From contig CM033393.1 of the NCBI GenBank assembly GCA_019426215.1, forward strand, positions 21,206,591 through 21,270,590: a DNA stretch of 64,000 nucleotides. The letters run 5' to 3'. Numbering within the stretch: position 1 is the stretch's first letter; the number at the start of each line of letters is the position of its first letter. Source of the stretch: Buddleja alternifolia (lineage: Eukaryota > Streptophyta > Magnoliopsida > Lamiales > Scrophulariaceae). Positions 12,377 to 24,114 of this stretch are shown one piece after another. The notes beneath the pieces were generated by a model, which saw only the letters and a list, made by a program, of their open reading frames with translations, was not told the origin of the DNA and searched no databases. The position numbers and the translations under genes were made by a program.

Positions 12377-13667
12377 AAGGCACCAAATTGATAGAGAAAA
12401 AAAATCCGTCACTTTATCCACTTTAGGCTCTAACTTATGCAACTTTCAACTCGAAACATTAGAGGCTAGACCATGTGCAATGTTCGATCCTCTTAGGCTT
12501 TCTATGACACCCTTGTAACGAGCTTTAGGCCAATAACTCCCAAACCAGACGACTTTAGGGTATCAAGTGTAGAGACACTCCAAAGGGCTTAATCGCTCGA
12601 GTGTCAAAGGCCACAAAATCAAACTAGATCCTTATTCACTTAACACTTGCATTGGCTTGAGCTTAGCTCAAATTAGCATAATAGTACAGTATTCTAGGCA
12701 TGGTGCTCTTCGCCCCCAGTATCTATTAAGCCTGACTTTTGCAGTCATACCAATGTTCAACCTCTTTTTATTATTTTTAAGCATACGAAGTTAACGTTCT
12801 CAACTCATAACACATGTGAAAATTCTAAGTTGATATTTTCGGGATCAAGCCTTTAAGTGTTTCAAAATGGTTGTCCACTCAACTCCTCTACCCTCGATTT
12901 ATGTGCATATGTGAGTCATCTTAAGGTCAATCTAGTCTAGTTAGGGTCCCACAAGCAAGGAACGATGTGTATAGCCATTAAAAAACCAAATTGATGGAGA
13001 AAACATACCATGTATTCAAATTAACCATTCTCAATGCCTCAAGTGAAGGGTTGAAATTCTATCCAAAAAAATTTCAAAATTTCACAAAATTGCACAAGCT
13101 CACATGTAGAGGTGCCACCCCCCCAAACTTGGACCGAAATATCGAAAACATAAATAATTATGACTACAATGGATCTAGTACCCCCCCCAAACTTAACATG
13201 AACATTGGCCCCAATGTTCGAAAAAAGAGAAGGGTAAAGTACACATCACCATAGGGTTGCTGAAAAGCAGACCCGAGTCCACTAAGGCAATTGAGTCCAA
13301 GGGTGGCAATCACGGTGACGACCACTACACATTTAAACATATGCTAGCCATACGAATCATCAAGCATTGGATAGAAAAGATGAAAATACAACGAAACAAA
13401 CAGAAACTAGAAGATGCATAGATAAAGAACTAGAAAGAAAACAAAAGAGCATCCAACATAAAACAAAATCCAACAAAACAATTCAAAAGATAGACAAAAC
13501 GACAAAACGAGACAGAAAATGGAGAATACAAGACAAGACTAATCCTCGGTGCCAAAACGGTCAATATAATCCTCATCCGTTCCGCCCTCGAGATCAGCCA
13601 AATTGAGCATAGGGCTACCCTCGTCATCATGAGCATCATCATCACCGCCCACAGGAACTATGGCACC
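12377..13667 (-). mobile_element. G1 3' untranslated region with poly-G tracts
   Basis: There is no credible coding frame. Two minus-strand purine tracts AAGTTTGGGGGG lie at 13117-13130 and 13181-13194. They resemble the AAGTTTGGGGG tract that abuts LTRs of this family (compare 32844-32858), but here they are about 750 bp from the surviving LTR. The stretch between them and the LTR is unassigned internal sequence. Confidence 0.55.
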
Positions 13668-14848
13668 CTACTCATGCACATCCTCGGGCTGCTGAGGAGT
13701 GGGGTGCGGGTAAGGTGGAGGTGTGGAATAGTCAAACGGGCCCCGACCGACAAATGCATCCTGCTCGACGAGAAGCTGACGAAAATATGCACATGTGTCG
13801 GTCATAACCATCCTCATCTCATCCTTTAACTCATCCATCAATTCATCCTTCAATTGTCTAATGGCGGCGGCACCCAGTGGTGGGAACTGTTGAGAACTAG
13901 TAGGTCGGGACGACGACGGGCGAGGCCTCTTGGAAGTGGCCTGTGGTGGGGGAGCCTGCGGGTCATCAGCTACCATGGATAGAGAAGAACAAGGGAGCTC
14001 CATACGTTCCATGGGAAATGTTGGAACCTTAGCTGCCTTGCACAAAACAGTGATCAGTGATGCAAGAATGATAGGGCTCTTCCTGGTGGGCCCATCACCC
14101 TTTTGCTTAGCCATCTCCGTGTCAATCAATGACCCTAATTCGTTCCTCAATTTTCAAAAATGATCCTTCAAAGACTTGTGAATCACCCTGGCAAAGACCA
14201 CAGCTTTCTTGGACATGATGGCGTAGATGAGGGTGGCCCGTTCCTTGTTAGCCTCGGACCGGTTGGTACTCGGGATCAAATTAAATCTGATGAATTCTAG
14301 CCAGAATGCTGCCTCGGGAAGTAGGGCCCTACGGGGGATATGAGCGTCTACGGGTACCCACTCCCAACCCTCTCGGGCAATAACCCGCAAGATATCAGAC
14401 AAGCTAACCTGGAGGTGCCTTGCATTATATAGAGTCGTGACCTCGCATGTCTGAGGAGTGGGCGTACCTATGCATGCCCTTATCTTGCTCAAATCATAGG
14501 TAACCTCTGTGCCCCATACCAAAAGGGTAGGCCCTGTCCATACCAGCGTCTCAATCTCACAATACACCCAGAGCTGAAGAATTCGAGGACCCAAGGAAGA
14601 TGGATGGCCTCGGGCTTTTGACAGAAGAATTGTAGGTGATGGAACTGTATCAATTCTTGCACCGAAGGCTGTCCCCGGAGGGTCAAATAATGCTCCTTGA
14701 TTAGGGTGCGGGGGGCGCTCAAACTCTGACATAGAATCTGGACTTTGGGGTTTGCAAAACGGGGATCAAAGGGAGTCTCAGGCTCGTTAGAGGAACCCTC
14801 ACCTACTTTCTTCTTGCCTTTGGATTGTTTGTTGGTTGTTTTCGGCAT
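13668..14848 (-). pseudogene. G1 extra 3' ORF (putative plant transposon protein), frameshifted
   Basis: This frame lies between integrase and the 3' LTR, in the position where Athila elements carry an extra, sometimes called env-like, ORF. The start chosen is the ATG at 14848 (MPKTTNKQ..), after a basic Lys-rich start. The middle part (14154-14732) contains the EGWEWVP and PEAAFWLEFI region typical of the putative plant transposon protein domain. The last part (13668-14150) is Pro/Ser-rich and then has a charged KDELMDELKDE helix. Shifts near 14700 and a stop near 14152 break the frame. I see no signal peptide or membrane segment, so an envelope role is not supported. Confidence 0.75.
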
Positions 14849-15349
14849 TTTTGAACAACAAATGGGCTTGGTAAAGGCGTAAATGAAATCCAAATCCTCG
14901 ATTGTACCCTAATCCCACCAATCCAACAACGAAGACAACAATATCCACAACATAACAACAATATCAACTCACAAGCCAACAACAACCCACAATCTCCACC
15001 AATTTCACAAAAAATCAAATGCACCAAATACCACGGCAATGCCCCAAATTCTTAAAACAATAATGACACCCCAAAAAAAAAACACAAAATCTACACCACT
15101 ATTCTGCCAAAATTAGGGATGGAAGAAGAAGATAGCCAAAACTCACCTTTTTCCCAAGAATAGGTGCACCGATTCGGATGGGCAAGAGCTCACTGCGTGG
15201 TGAGGATTGACGGCGGAGATCGGCGGTGGAAGACGGTAGAAATGGCCTGACAAATTGAGAGAGTGGCCGGAATCGTGTGTGGAGAGGGGTTGGGATGAAT
15301 TGTGAGGGATTTTGACCGTTTTGATTGAGAATAGAAATAAACTTAGTAA

Positions 15350-15570
15350 ACGGCGCCTAGGCGCGTGTATTTGGGCACCTAGGCGCCTGACTGCGTACCT
15401 GATTGTGGCGTTTGAGTTTCTGCGGCGCCTAGGCGCTCAATTTATGGCGCCTGGGCGCGGAAGGTTGCGTGCCGGGGCGCGTATATGGTGGCGCTCGGGC
15501 GCCATGATGCGAAGTAAGGGGTACTCCTGGGATCCCGAGGCGCCTAGGCGCGGTATAATCAGCGCCAGAG
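15350..15570 (-). repeat. GC-rich word module in G1 spacer
   Basis: About eight copies of GCGCCTAGGCGC/GCGCCTGGGCGC-like words lie in the non-coding spacer between the extra ORF and integrase. They are the same words as in the LTRs and the gag region of this element. Confidence 0.8.
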
Positions 15571-15779
15571 CGCGGGTCACCTGTTGTGTAGAATTTCCAT
15601 TTCCTGTTTCAAAAAGAAGAAGAAAAACACTTAAAACATAGACCAACAAGGATTTAAAACTAGAAAATAAAGCAACAAACGGGGAAAAACACGAGAAAAA
15701 GAAAAAAATGGAAAGAAAGCTTGGGTTGCCTCCCAAGAAGCGCTAGTTTAGAGTCGTTAGCTCGACGTAAGGCGAGAAA

Positions 15780-17251
15780 TCATGGAGGGTCCTCGAGGAT
15801 GATGGACACTTTGTCTCTTGGTCCATCCACCCCGATATATGGTTTCAGATGTTGAGCGTTGACCAAGAAAGTCTGTCCTTTATCCGTTGTGAGCTCGACA
15901 GCGCCCGATGGGTAGACATGGGAAATCAAGAATGGGCCCGACCATCGAGACTTAAGCTTCGCGGGGAAGAGTCGGAGTCGAGAGTTGTATAGTAACACCC
16001 TCTCTCCCTTGTGGAACTCCCGGGGGAGGATATGCTTGTCATGCCACATTTTGGTACGCTCTTTGTAGAGTTTTGCGTTCTCATATGCGAGGTGACACCA
16101 TTCTTCGAGCTCGTTGAGTTGTAGCAAACGTTGTGTACCTACACGTTGAGAGTCAAAGTTCAGAAACTTAATGGCCCAAAAAGCACGATGTTCAAGCTCA
16201 ATAGGCAAGTGACATGTTTTGCCAAAAATAAGATGATACGGGGACATGCCAATTGGGGTTTTATAGGTGGTCCGATAAGCCCAAAGAGCATCATCCAACT
16301 TAAGGGACCAATCCTTTCTTGATGCATTGACCGTTTTTTCTAAGATATGCTTAATCTCCCTATTAGAAACCTCCACTTGGCTCTAGTTTGCGGGTGATAT
16401 GGGGTCAAAATTTTGTGCCTCACCCCGTACTTGGTCAATAAAAGTTCAAACTGTTTGTTGCAAAAGTGGGTGCCCCCGTCACTAATGATGGCTCGGGGAG
16501 TTCCAAATCGAGTAAAAATATGCTTATTTAGAAAACGAGTGACGACCCAAGCATCATTAGTGGGTGAGGCCACGGCTTCCACCCATTTGGAGACATAGTC
16601 CACCGCAACAAGGATGTATTTGTTTGAACAAGAACTGGGGAAAGGGCCCATAAAGTCCACACCCCATACATCGAACAACTCACACTCTAACATGCTATTT
16701 AAAGGTGTTTCATGACGTTTAGAGATGTTCCCCATTCGTTGACAGCGATCACATGATTTGACATAATGGTATGCATCTTTAATAAGAGTAGGCCAGAAGA
16801 AACCTGATTGGAGGATCTTAGCTACCGTTTTGGAGGGCCGAAAGTGGCCACCCACCACCATATCATGACAATGAGAAAGGATAGAATTCACTTCCGTTTC
16901 GGGTATGCAACGTCGAATTAAGCCATCTGCACAAATTTTGAATAGAAAGGGTTCTTCCCATAGATACTGCTTCACATCAAATAGAAATTTCTTCTTTTGA
17001 TGAAAAGTGATATCCGGGGGAAGGAGGCCCGTAACAATGTAATTGGCAAAATTAACATACCAAGGTGAAATATTGTCAGAAATAGCAAGGAGGTGTTCAT
17101 CCGGGAATTCTTCACGAATGGGTGTCTCATCTAACAGATCATTCACTAGCTCTAATCGTGAGAGGTGGTCAGCTACTACGTTCTCGGTACCTTTCTTATC
17201 TTTGATCTCTAAATCAAACTCTTGTAGTAACAAATATTTCTTTCTTGGCAA
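15780..17251 (-). pseudogene. G1 integrase, one frameshift
   Basis: This is a Ty3/gypsy integrase, which would join element DNA to the chromosome. The first frame (16340-17251) starts with the RNase H end ([11 protein letters not shown]), then a zinc finger of H-x-H..C-x2-C type ([15 protein letters not shown]). The core follows with [10 protein letters not shown] and ISDGGTHF, carrying the first two catalytic Asp. A frameshift at about 16380 moves the third catalytic residue region (EVSNREIKH) into the next frame (15780-16376). That frame runs through the C-terminal domain, including [12 protein letters not shown] and the SRWSGPF motif. The 15780 end gives a normal C-terminus. Confidence 0.9.
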
Positions 17252-18480
17252 GCAAATATTTTAAGGCTGAATGATCGGTGTAAACTATCACTTTGTTTAG
17301 CACGAGGTAAGAGTGGAATTTGTCGAAAGCAAATACTATGGCTAGTAACTCCTTTTCCGTGGAGGCATAATTCAATTGTGCATCGTTAAGAGTTTTACTA
17401 GCATAGTAAATGGTTCAAAATACCTTCTCCTTTCTTTGGCCAAGGACCGCTCCAACTGCGGTGTCACTCGCATCACACATCAACTCGAATGGTAAGCTCC
17501 AATCGAGGGGTGACATGATAGGGGCGCAGACTAAGCGTTCCTTCAAATCGAGAAAGGCCTGCATACAAGAAGAATTGAAATCAAACAGTGCATCCTTGAC
17601 AAGCAAATTAGATAACGGTTTCGAAATTTTAGAGAAGTTCAAGATAAATCGCCTATAGAACCCGGCATGCCCGAGAAAACTCCTAATGGCTTTGACCGAA
17701 GTGGGAGGGGGAAGTTTTTCTAGGACCTCAATCTTGGCTTGGTCCACTTCGATCCCTTTTTGAGAGATCTTGTGGCCAAGCACAATTCCCTCCCGGACCA
17801 TTAAATGACATTTTTCCCAATTCAAAACAAGGTTGGTTTCCTCACAACGTTTTAACACATTATTCAAATGAGCAAGACATGTATCAAACGTTGTTCCGAA
17901 CACAGAAAAGTCGTCCATAAAAATTTCGAGGAAATCTTCAACCATATCATGAAAAATCGCCATCATGCATCTTTGAAAGGTGGCCGGGGCATTACACAAG
18001 CCAAATGACATCCTTCTATAAGCAAATGTGCCATAAGGACAAGTGAAAGTGGTTTTCTCTTGGTCCTCGGGATCTATGGCAATTTGATTATAGCCAGAGT
18101 AACCATCGAGAAAACAATAGAAATCATGCCCGGCTAACCTTTCAAGCATTTGGTCAATGAAAGGGAGGGGAAAATGATCCTTACGGGTGACATCATTCAA
18201 TTTACGGTAGTCTATACACACTCGCCACCCGCTAAGCATACGAGTTGGGATCAATTCATTATTCGCATTCTCAATTACCGTTATCCCCCCTTTCTTGGGC
18301 ACCACTTGGGTAGGGCTCACCCACGCACTATCAGAAATAGGATAGATTATACCTGAATCGAGCAGTTTTATCACTTCCTTCTTTACTACCTCTTGTATTT
18401 GTGGGTTTGACCTCCGTTGTGGTTGGCATGTAGGCTTGGCGGAGTCCTCCATAAGTATCTTGTGCATAGGACATCCGAAA
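17252..18480 (-). pseudogene. G1 reverse transcriptase and RNase H
   Basis: A long open frame (17415-18497) holds the RT domain: SAWVSPTQVVPKKGG, WRVCIDYRKLN, the FLDGYSGYNQI motif with the first catalytic Asp, FGLCNAPATFQRCM, and the FMDDFSVFG box, the Athila-type variant of YVDD. The RNase H start (LMCDASDTAVGAVLGQ) follows. A break near 17410 and another near 17250 interrupt RNase H. The N-terminal connection to protease is lost where a copia LTR is inserted. The fusion start near 18497 is not a natural start. Confidence 0.92.
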
Positions 18481-18495
18481 AGTGTGAAAGCTTTC

Positions 18496-19591
18496 ACTGA
18501 AAGACTAGGCTTATGTATTTATCCTTAGACTAAGATGTCCGGAAAATTCTGGGTGAGTCTACCAAGTGATGAAGGTTCCGTCTACTCAATGAAAGATATC
18601 TTGAAGCGTTTGTGCTTTAGGGATTATCCCAGTGCTCAAACTACTGGATAACATGCCGACACTGTGAAATGACAAATTTTCAGTGAGACCATCAAGCAAG
18701 ATCTTGAAATAAAGAAAGAAAGTCAGGATCAGTCCAAGCGTGGAATAACTATTCTCTTCAGAATGAGACGAACCTAAAAATTTTAGAAATCCAAAGATCA
18801 ATGGAATAGTGTCTCATCAACACTATAACTTATGGGCAAGCCATTTTTGACCTAGTACACATGCCCAACCAATTAAATAACCCAAAGTTAGAAATGTCGA
18901 ACTCAAGGAATGTTTGGGAAACGGACTCCAACCGGTCAAACGGACAAAAACCACCAATACCTTATAAATAGAGTGAAAAAGTCGTTGAAAGAAAAGAAGG
19001 GACAGGAAGAACATTCTTCAATAGATGAGAAAGCTGGTTGACTTGCAAGCAGTATTTTTGTGTAAAAGAAGCTTGTTGAAGTTGATCTCTATTGAGTGAA
19101 ATCGTGTGACCAAGGAGTTCGAGATCAATAACTTGATCTATGAAAGAAGCAAGGGAATAAAGATTTTGTGGATGAAATCTGTGTGACCAAGGAGTCTCAT
19201 ATCCAATCTCCCTCTATCTTGAATCTCTGTGTGATCTTCGATAATCATCATAGGAAGATAAAAGGAGAAGAAGGACGTTGTGAACCTTACAAATTTTTGT
19301 GTCATTTACTGTTTTATTGTCTTACATTATACTGCTTATATCTTGAAAAGGCATTTAAAATTAATAAGCGACTTTGGTTAAAACGAACGCTAAGCTATAA
19401 AACACCGCTGTGCTAACCCTGATTTAGTGATAAACTCTGCCCTATTTGTTAAGCGTTGAAATCACCGAGTCTAAGTTAACGTTTCTCAGTCCACGCTTGT
19501 AAGCGTTCAAATATTTCAAAGGATACGAATTTTAAGAAGTCAAAAAGACTTCAGGGTCTATTCAACCCCCCCCCCTTCTAGACCCTTTCGT
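18496..19591 (+). mobile_element. Solo or truncated copia LTR inside G1
   Basis: This sequence does not belong to gypsy pol. Its end (poly-C run, CTTCTAGACCC, near 19560-19590) matches the LTR at 35430-36177 in opposite orientation, including the AAAAAGACTT..GGGTCTATTCAA block. A TATA-like CTTATAAATAGAG lies at 18961. Boundaries are uncertain: I could not find a clean target duplication, and some gypsy coding sequence is missing here, so a deletion accompanied or followed the insertion. The 14-bp palindrome GTGAAAGCTTTCAC (18482-18495) lies at the left edge. Confidence 0.65.
18961..18972 (+). promoter_or_regulatory. TATA box of copia LTR
   Basis: CTTATAAATAGA lies in the middle of the LTR, as expected for a U3 promoter of a plant copia element. 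Confidence 0.55.
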
Positions 19592-19960
19592 ATACCACTT
19601 GTTCTTGTGCAACATATCGACTATGCCTTTCCGCAATCGTATCAATGCCCTGTGGTCCTGAAATACTCTCATCACAATCACACGGGTCGAAACGTATCTA
19701 TTCTTTGAAAACATTCCAAGCTTAGTCTTTCCATCATCACTCTTCGAGTCCACTTGTATGGATTTCATAAGATCCCGTTCGAATGAATTTTCAATCGTAT
19801 TGCCCTGCAAATACTCAACAATCAACGGGTCAAACGTATCTATTCGAAAACACGAGTCATGATCAATAGGGTGTTTGAGGACTTTGTAGACATCAAAGGT
19901 AACCTTGTCGTCGCCCACATTCAAAGTTAGCATACCATTAGCAATGTCAATCACCGCTTT
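19562..19960 (-). pseudogene. G1 protease C-terminal part and linker
   Basis: The frame begins inside the gag-pol region just after the hAT insertion (DIANGMLTLNVGDD..) and continues the protease frame that stops at 20766. It runs 130 codons into the inserted copia LTR, where it ends artificially. The protease-to-RT linker beyond about 19592 is missing. Confidence 0.8.
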
Positions 19961-19968
19961 ACCCGTGG

Positions 19969-20757
19969 TAGGGGTGTAATCGAGCCGAGCTCGAGCCGAG
20001 CCTGGCCATTTTGCCAGGCTCGAGCTCTACTATTCGGGCTCGAGCTCGAGCTCGTCGAGCCATGATTTTGAGAGCTCGAGCTCGAGCTCGTAGGTGGCAG
20101 AAATGGCTCGACTCGTGGGCTGAGCCCAAAGCAAAAAGATTGAAGTCAAGCTTCTTTTTTATCAGAGATTGAAGCTTCTACAGTCACAAGATATGAAACT
20201 AAAAAAAACTAGATCTCCTATAGTTTGAAATGAAAATCAGAAAAAGATAGATTACAAGTTACAAGTGAGAAGTCGGTGGTTGTGCCTATGCGCGGCGGTG
20301 ATGCGAGTGCCGATGGAATTGTGGGGATTCAGGAGGCACAAGTCCGGGTGGCCGTGGGTGACGCACGAACAGGTGGAAAATCGTTTTCAGGCGGTGGTGG
20401 GTCGTCTGCCGCCAGAGATTTGGTATGAGGTGAAGAGGATGGGTGGTGCTGTGGCTTCAAGTCTTCAAGCCCTTAATTTCCTTTTGCCCTGTTAAACACG
20501 CTCCAGTGAAGAGGAAGAGTGAAAGTGGTGAAAACTAAGTCAAAAGGGGATATTTTAATATCTAATTTAATTAGTTTATTATTTATTAATAATATAAAAA
20601 TATACTAATATTAAAAATTAAAAAGCTCGCGAGCCTGAAACATATGGAATTGGGCTCGAGCTCGGCTCGACGAGAAGCTCGAGCTCGAAAAAGCTCGAGC
20701 TCGAGTCGAGCCGGCTCGCCAAGCTCGCGAGCCGGCTCGGCTCAAATTACACCCCTA
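19969..20757. mobile_element. Non-autonomous hAT-type element in G1 protease
   Basis: The termini TAGGGGTGTAAT and ATTACACCCCTA form an inverted repeat. They are flanked by 8-bp duplications ACCCGTGG (19961-19968) and ACTCGTGG (20758-20765) that differ at one base, the hAT signature. Both ends carry dense subterminal repeats of GAGCTCGAGCTCG and CGAGCCGAGC over about 120 bp. The 789-bp body has no transposase; the 76-codon frame at 20265-20495 has no recognisable domain. Removing the element with one target copy would leave the protease frame continuous. Confidence 0.88.
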
Positions 20758-20765
20758 ACTCGTGG

Positions 20766-21720
20766 CTAGGAATGGTCTCCCTAGGATTAATGACACCTCC
20801 CCATCTTCCTCCATATCAAGGACTACAAAATCCACTGGGAAATAAAACTTGTCGACTTGGACAATAACATCTTCGATTATCCCCTTAGGCCTCTTAATTG
20901 ATCGATCGGCGAGTTGAAGGCTCATTGAGGTCGGCTTGGGATTGCCAAGGCCTAACTTCTTAAATAGCGAATACAGGAGGAGATTGATGCTAGCTCCCGA
21001 GTCACATAACACTTTCTCGAACGACAAAGACCTAATCGTGCACGAGATTGTGAGGCTCCCGAGATCTTTGAGTTTAGTTGGCAATTTATTGAGCAATACG
21101 GCGGAACATTCCTCAGTGAGACACACCGTCTCATTTTCCTCCCACTTCTGTTTGTTGGAGAGTATGTCTTTGAAGAACTTCACATAATTCGGCATTTGGA
21201 GAATGGCATCAATAAACGAGATGTTAATCCTCACCTCACGAAAGATTGCCAAAATCTGAAGAAAGCTCGGATCCATCTCCTTCTTCTTTTTCTTGTGTGC
21301 ATTTGGGAAGGGGAGATGAATCTGGATAGGAGGAGAAGGCGTTGGAGTTGAGGAATTAAAATTGGGTGAAACTGGGGGCGGCGCCTGGGCGTGTATATCG
21401 GCGCCTAGGCACGGATCCTGTGGCGCCTGGGCGTGTGACATAGGGCGCTCGGGCACGTGACTGCGAACTGATTCATCTGGCAAGGGCACGGGTGGCGCCT
21501 GGGCGCCATATGTTGGGTGCTTAGGCGCGGAAGTGCGAAGCTCCTGTTCAGAGCAGGGAAGATCTGGCGCCTGGGCGCCATAAGGGGAGCGCTTGGACGC
21601 CGATGTACTGGCAGTTTCACTCTCCAATTGTTTTCCACTTCTCAAGGCAATGGCATTGCATTGAGCCTTTGGATTTTTTTCCGTGTCGCTTCGTAGAGTC
21701 CCCGGGGCTCTGCCATTCAC
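20766..21720 (-). pseudogene. G1 gag C-terminal region and protease start
   Basis: This is an open frame of about 320 codons. The first part is Pro/Ala-rich with repeated YGAQAP/HAQAP units encoded by the GC-rich GGCGCCTGGGCG words (21375-21600). A Lys run follows, and then an aspartic protease with the active-site CDSGASINLL and the ILGRPFLATS end. The frame is cut there by the hAT-type insertion. The catalytic Asp-Ser-Gly is intact. Confidence 0.88.
21375..21600 (-). repeat. GC-rich word module within G1 coding sequence
   Basis: At least seven words such as GGCGCCTGGGCG and GGCGCCTAGGCAC, and GGCGCCTGGGCGCCATA twice (near 21493 and 21566), lie in frame and encode repeated (Y/H)GAQAP-like peptides. 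The same words occur in the LTRs and the spacer of this element. Confidence 0.85.
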
Positions 21721-21732
21721 TGCATTGGAAAT

Positions 21733-22974
21733 TTAACCCACTTGGGTTCGCAAATCCTTCATTTCCATAAACATGTCCTTCATCATACCCCGAAGTTCGT
21801 TGAACGACATATCAGACTTCTTCATGTGAGCATCGAGTCTCTCATCGGTTGTGGGAGGTCGCAATTGCACTTGACCTTGACCTTGACCTTGACCTTGTTC
21901 ATTGAAATTGCCTTGCCTCGGGGGTAGGTTATTGAAAGGTGGTCGTGGAGCTTGATAGATCCCCGGTTGTGCATTTTGTGCGGGCTTGGGCCTTTTTGGA
22001 AAATTCTCGGGTACATGAAAGTTCACCTGAGGTCGATTGTGATTCCCCACATAATTGACGTCGCCAACCTTCGGTTCCAAAGCCACTTCCTCAACACAAG
22101 CAACCTTTTTAGAAGATGAGGTCTCTTCATCGTCGGGGTAAAGCTCGTCTTCTCGGACCAACTGTTCTATTTTGTCCCATACACTTTGACAGTCTAACCC
22201 AAGGAGATCTCCTCCCGCACCCGCGTTGAGTCTATTCCGAATACGTGACCGAACCCCATCATAGAAATGGAGTACTTGTTCATTCGACCCAAAATTATGA
22301 TCGGGGCATTTTCGGAGCATGCCCTTATATATAGCCTAAGTCTCGGCTAAAGACTCATTGCTCCTTTGCCTAAACCCTTTTATATTACTCCGGAGCTCAT
22401 TGATTTTGGAGGGTGGGAAGAATTTATTTAAAAAGGCCTCGACCAACTCACCCCACGTCGTAATAGATTGCGGAGGTAAGGATTTGTACCATGTTGTCGC
22501 CCTGTCCTTCAATTAGAAATGGAAGACTCTTAGACGAATCGCATCAAGATCCCGTGGGTGATATTGAATGGTCAGAAGAGCATCGTCTATAGTCTCTAAA
22601 TGAGCGTGAGGTGATTCGTGCGGTTCTCCATAGAAAGGTTCTCCTTGCACCATACTAAAGATGTGAGCCGGAATGTGGTAGTTTGGTGCGAAGAAATTAG
22701 GCAAGACTACGGGCCCCGGAATGGTATGGACCCTAGGTGGTAAGATACCCCGAACCGAAGGTAATTGTTGAGGAGGTGCCGCTTGCATGGCATGTAGAAC
22801 ACCTTGTAACCACTCCCTGTTTTTCGGTAAGTTCATATCCAGAAAATTTCCATTCGGGTTTTGGTTGAGATTATTGGCCATTTCCCTTGTTCGCCTACTA
22901 GCCCGAAGAACTCGTTCAATTTCGGGCTCCAACTCGTATAGAGGCTCGTTTGAGGAGCGGGTCATGCACCACAC
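21733..22974 (-). pseudogene. G1 gag (retrotransposon gag domain), two stops
   Basis: This is the particle-forming protein of a gypsy element. The N-terminal part (22513-22974) includes MANNLNQNPNGN.., and the central part contains the gag domain (TTWYKSLPPQSITTWGELV, then FLNKFFPP..). A stop near 22512 and another TAG near 22335 interrupt it. The third part (21733-22320) has LRKCPDHNF.., then a Gln/Gly run. The real start may be the ATG of MANNLN near 22881 rather than 22974. No zinc knuckle is visible in the parts that remain. Confidence 0.85.
21868..21899 (-). repeat. Hexanucleotide repeat (GGTCAA) in G1 gag
   Basis: About four to five tandem copies of CAAGGT on the minus strand encode alternating Gln-Gly at the gag C-terminal region. 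Confidence 0.85.
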
Positions 22975-23103
22975 AAGAATCTAACAATTAAACACAAGAA
23001 TGAAATTAGACTTAACATGAAAATAAAAGAAAAGCAAGAAGTAAACAACAAACTAAGAATTATAAATACATAAACAAGAAAATCAAAAACTAAAATAAAC
23101 AAG

Positions 23104-23121
23104 TCCCCGACAACGGCGCCA
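23104..23121 (-). other. G1 primer-binding site (tRNA-Asp type)
   Basis: The minus strand reads TGGCGCCGTTGTCGGGGA six bases from the LTR end. It matches the TGGCGCCGTTGCCGGGGA site known for Athila/Tat elements at 17 of 18 positions. It fixes the element orientation. Confidence 0.93.
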
Positions 23122-24082
23122 AAAACTTGACACGCTAGAACCTAACGTGCTTGGTAGCAAGTATACTAGTTGTGTAGTAATAAAAATGGACAAAATAAGT
23201 CCGTGTTGTCGAACCATGGAGACTTGGATTTTTTTTAGCTTATGATTTTGGAATAAACGTAAAGACGAATTAGCCGAAATTAAGAGTAAAACAAGTAAGC
23301 AAACAAAGAACAAAAGAAATAAGAACAAGCAACGGATTGAAACTCAAGTGTGAGAACTAGACTAAGGCACATGCAAGACTTGATTTGATCCTTATTCGCA
23401 CAAAGACTCTTGTTGAATTATTAGACCTAGTTTCTATGGTGAAAACTCCTAAGGTAAAGAATATCCGATGTCTCGCGATATACTCCTACACTTAAGTGGT
23501 GGTTTCCTAAGTATGTCTACCCGGAAATCTAACCTCTAAGCATGCATTGAGGAACTAGAGTTTACTCGATTAGAATCGAACGACTTCACCCGGGAGTCTT
23601 TACCTATATCTAGGGCAACTCCTATTTAGTTCGGTGATGTCATGAATTCCTTGCACCCTAAATTAACTCTTTCTCAAGATACTAAACTAGGAAATTGATA
23701 AAACATATGGTGATCAATCACATGTAAGGAATATAAGCACAAATTCATAACACATAGTAACAAAGGAATTAATTCAACAATTATCAATAATACAAATAAT
23801 TCACAAATCAATTCTTACAAGGCCCTAGCCATATGAATTTAGCCCATAACTATCAACATAGCAGAATTCAACATGTTCTTATACATAAATGTAAACATCA
23901 AATGCAATGAACAATGAAAGAAACTCCCTATAAGATTGAATGGCAATGGATCTTTTAATCTGTCTTCAATCCTTGGCTCTTATCCTCTTCTTGCTCTTCA
24001 AGATCAGTGATATGATGGCCCAAAACCCCAGAAAATGCTCCCAATTCCCCAGATTCAGAACCCTCAAAATGAATTGAAAAAT

Positions 24083-24094
24083 CCTATTTATACA
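24083..24094 (-). promoter_or_regulatory. TATA box of G1 5' LTR
   Basis: The minus strand reads TGTATAAATAGG about 20 bp downstream of the GC-rich word module. The same arrangement occurs in the 3' LTR (11977-11988). Confidence 0.6.
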
Positions 24095-24114
24095 TTCAAA
24101 ATTCTGTTATCGCG

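Noticed and set aside
13668..14848. True envelope gene in G1
   Set aside because: It has the position of an env-like ORF but no signal peptide, no membrane segment and the composition of a soluble charged protein.
20265..20495. 76-codon frame inside the hAT-type element
   Set aside because: There is no recognisable transposase or host domain and no splice context. Composition follows the GC-rich patch.
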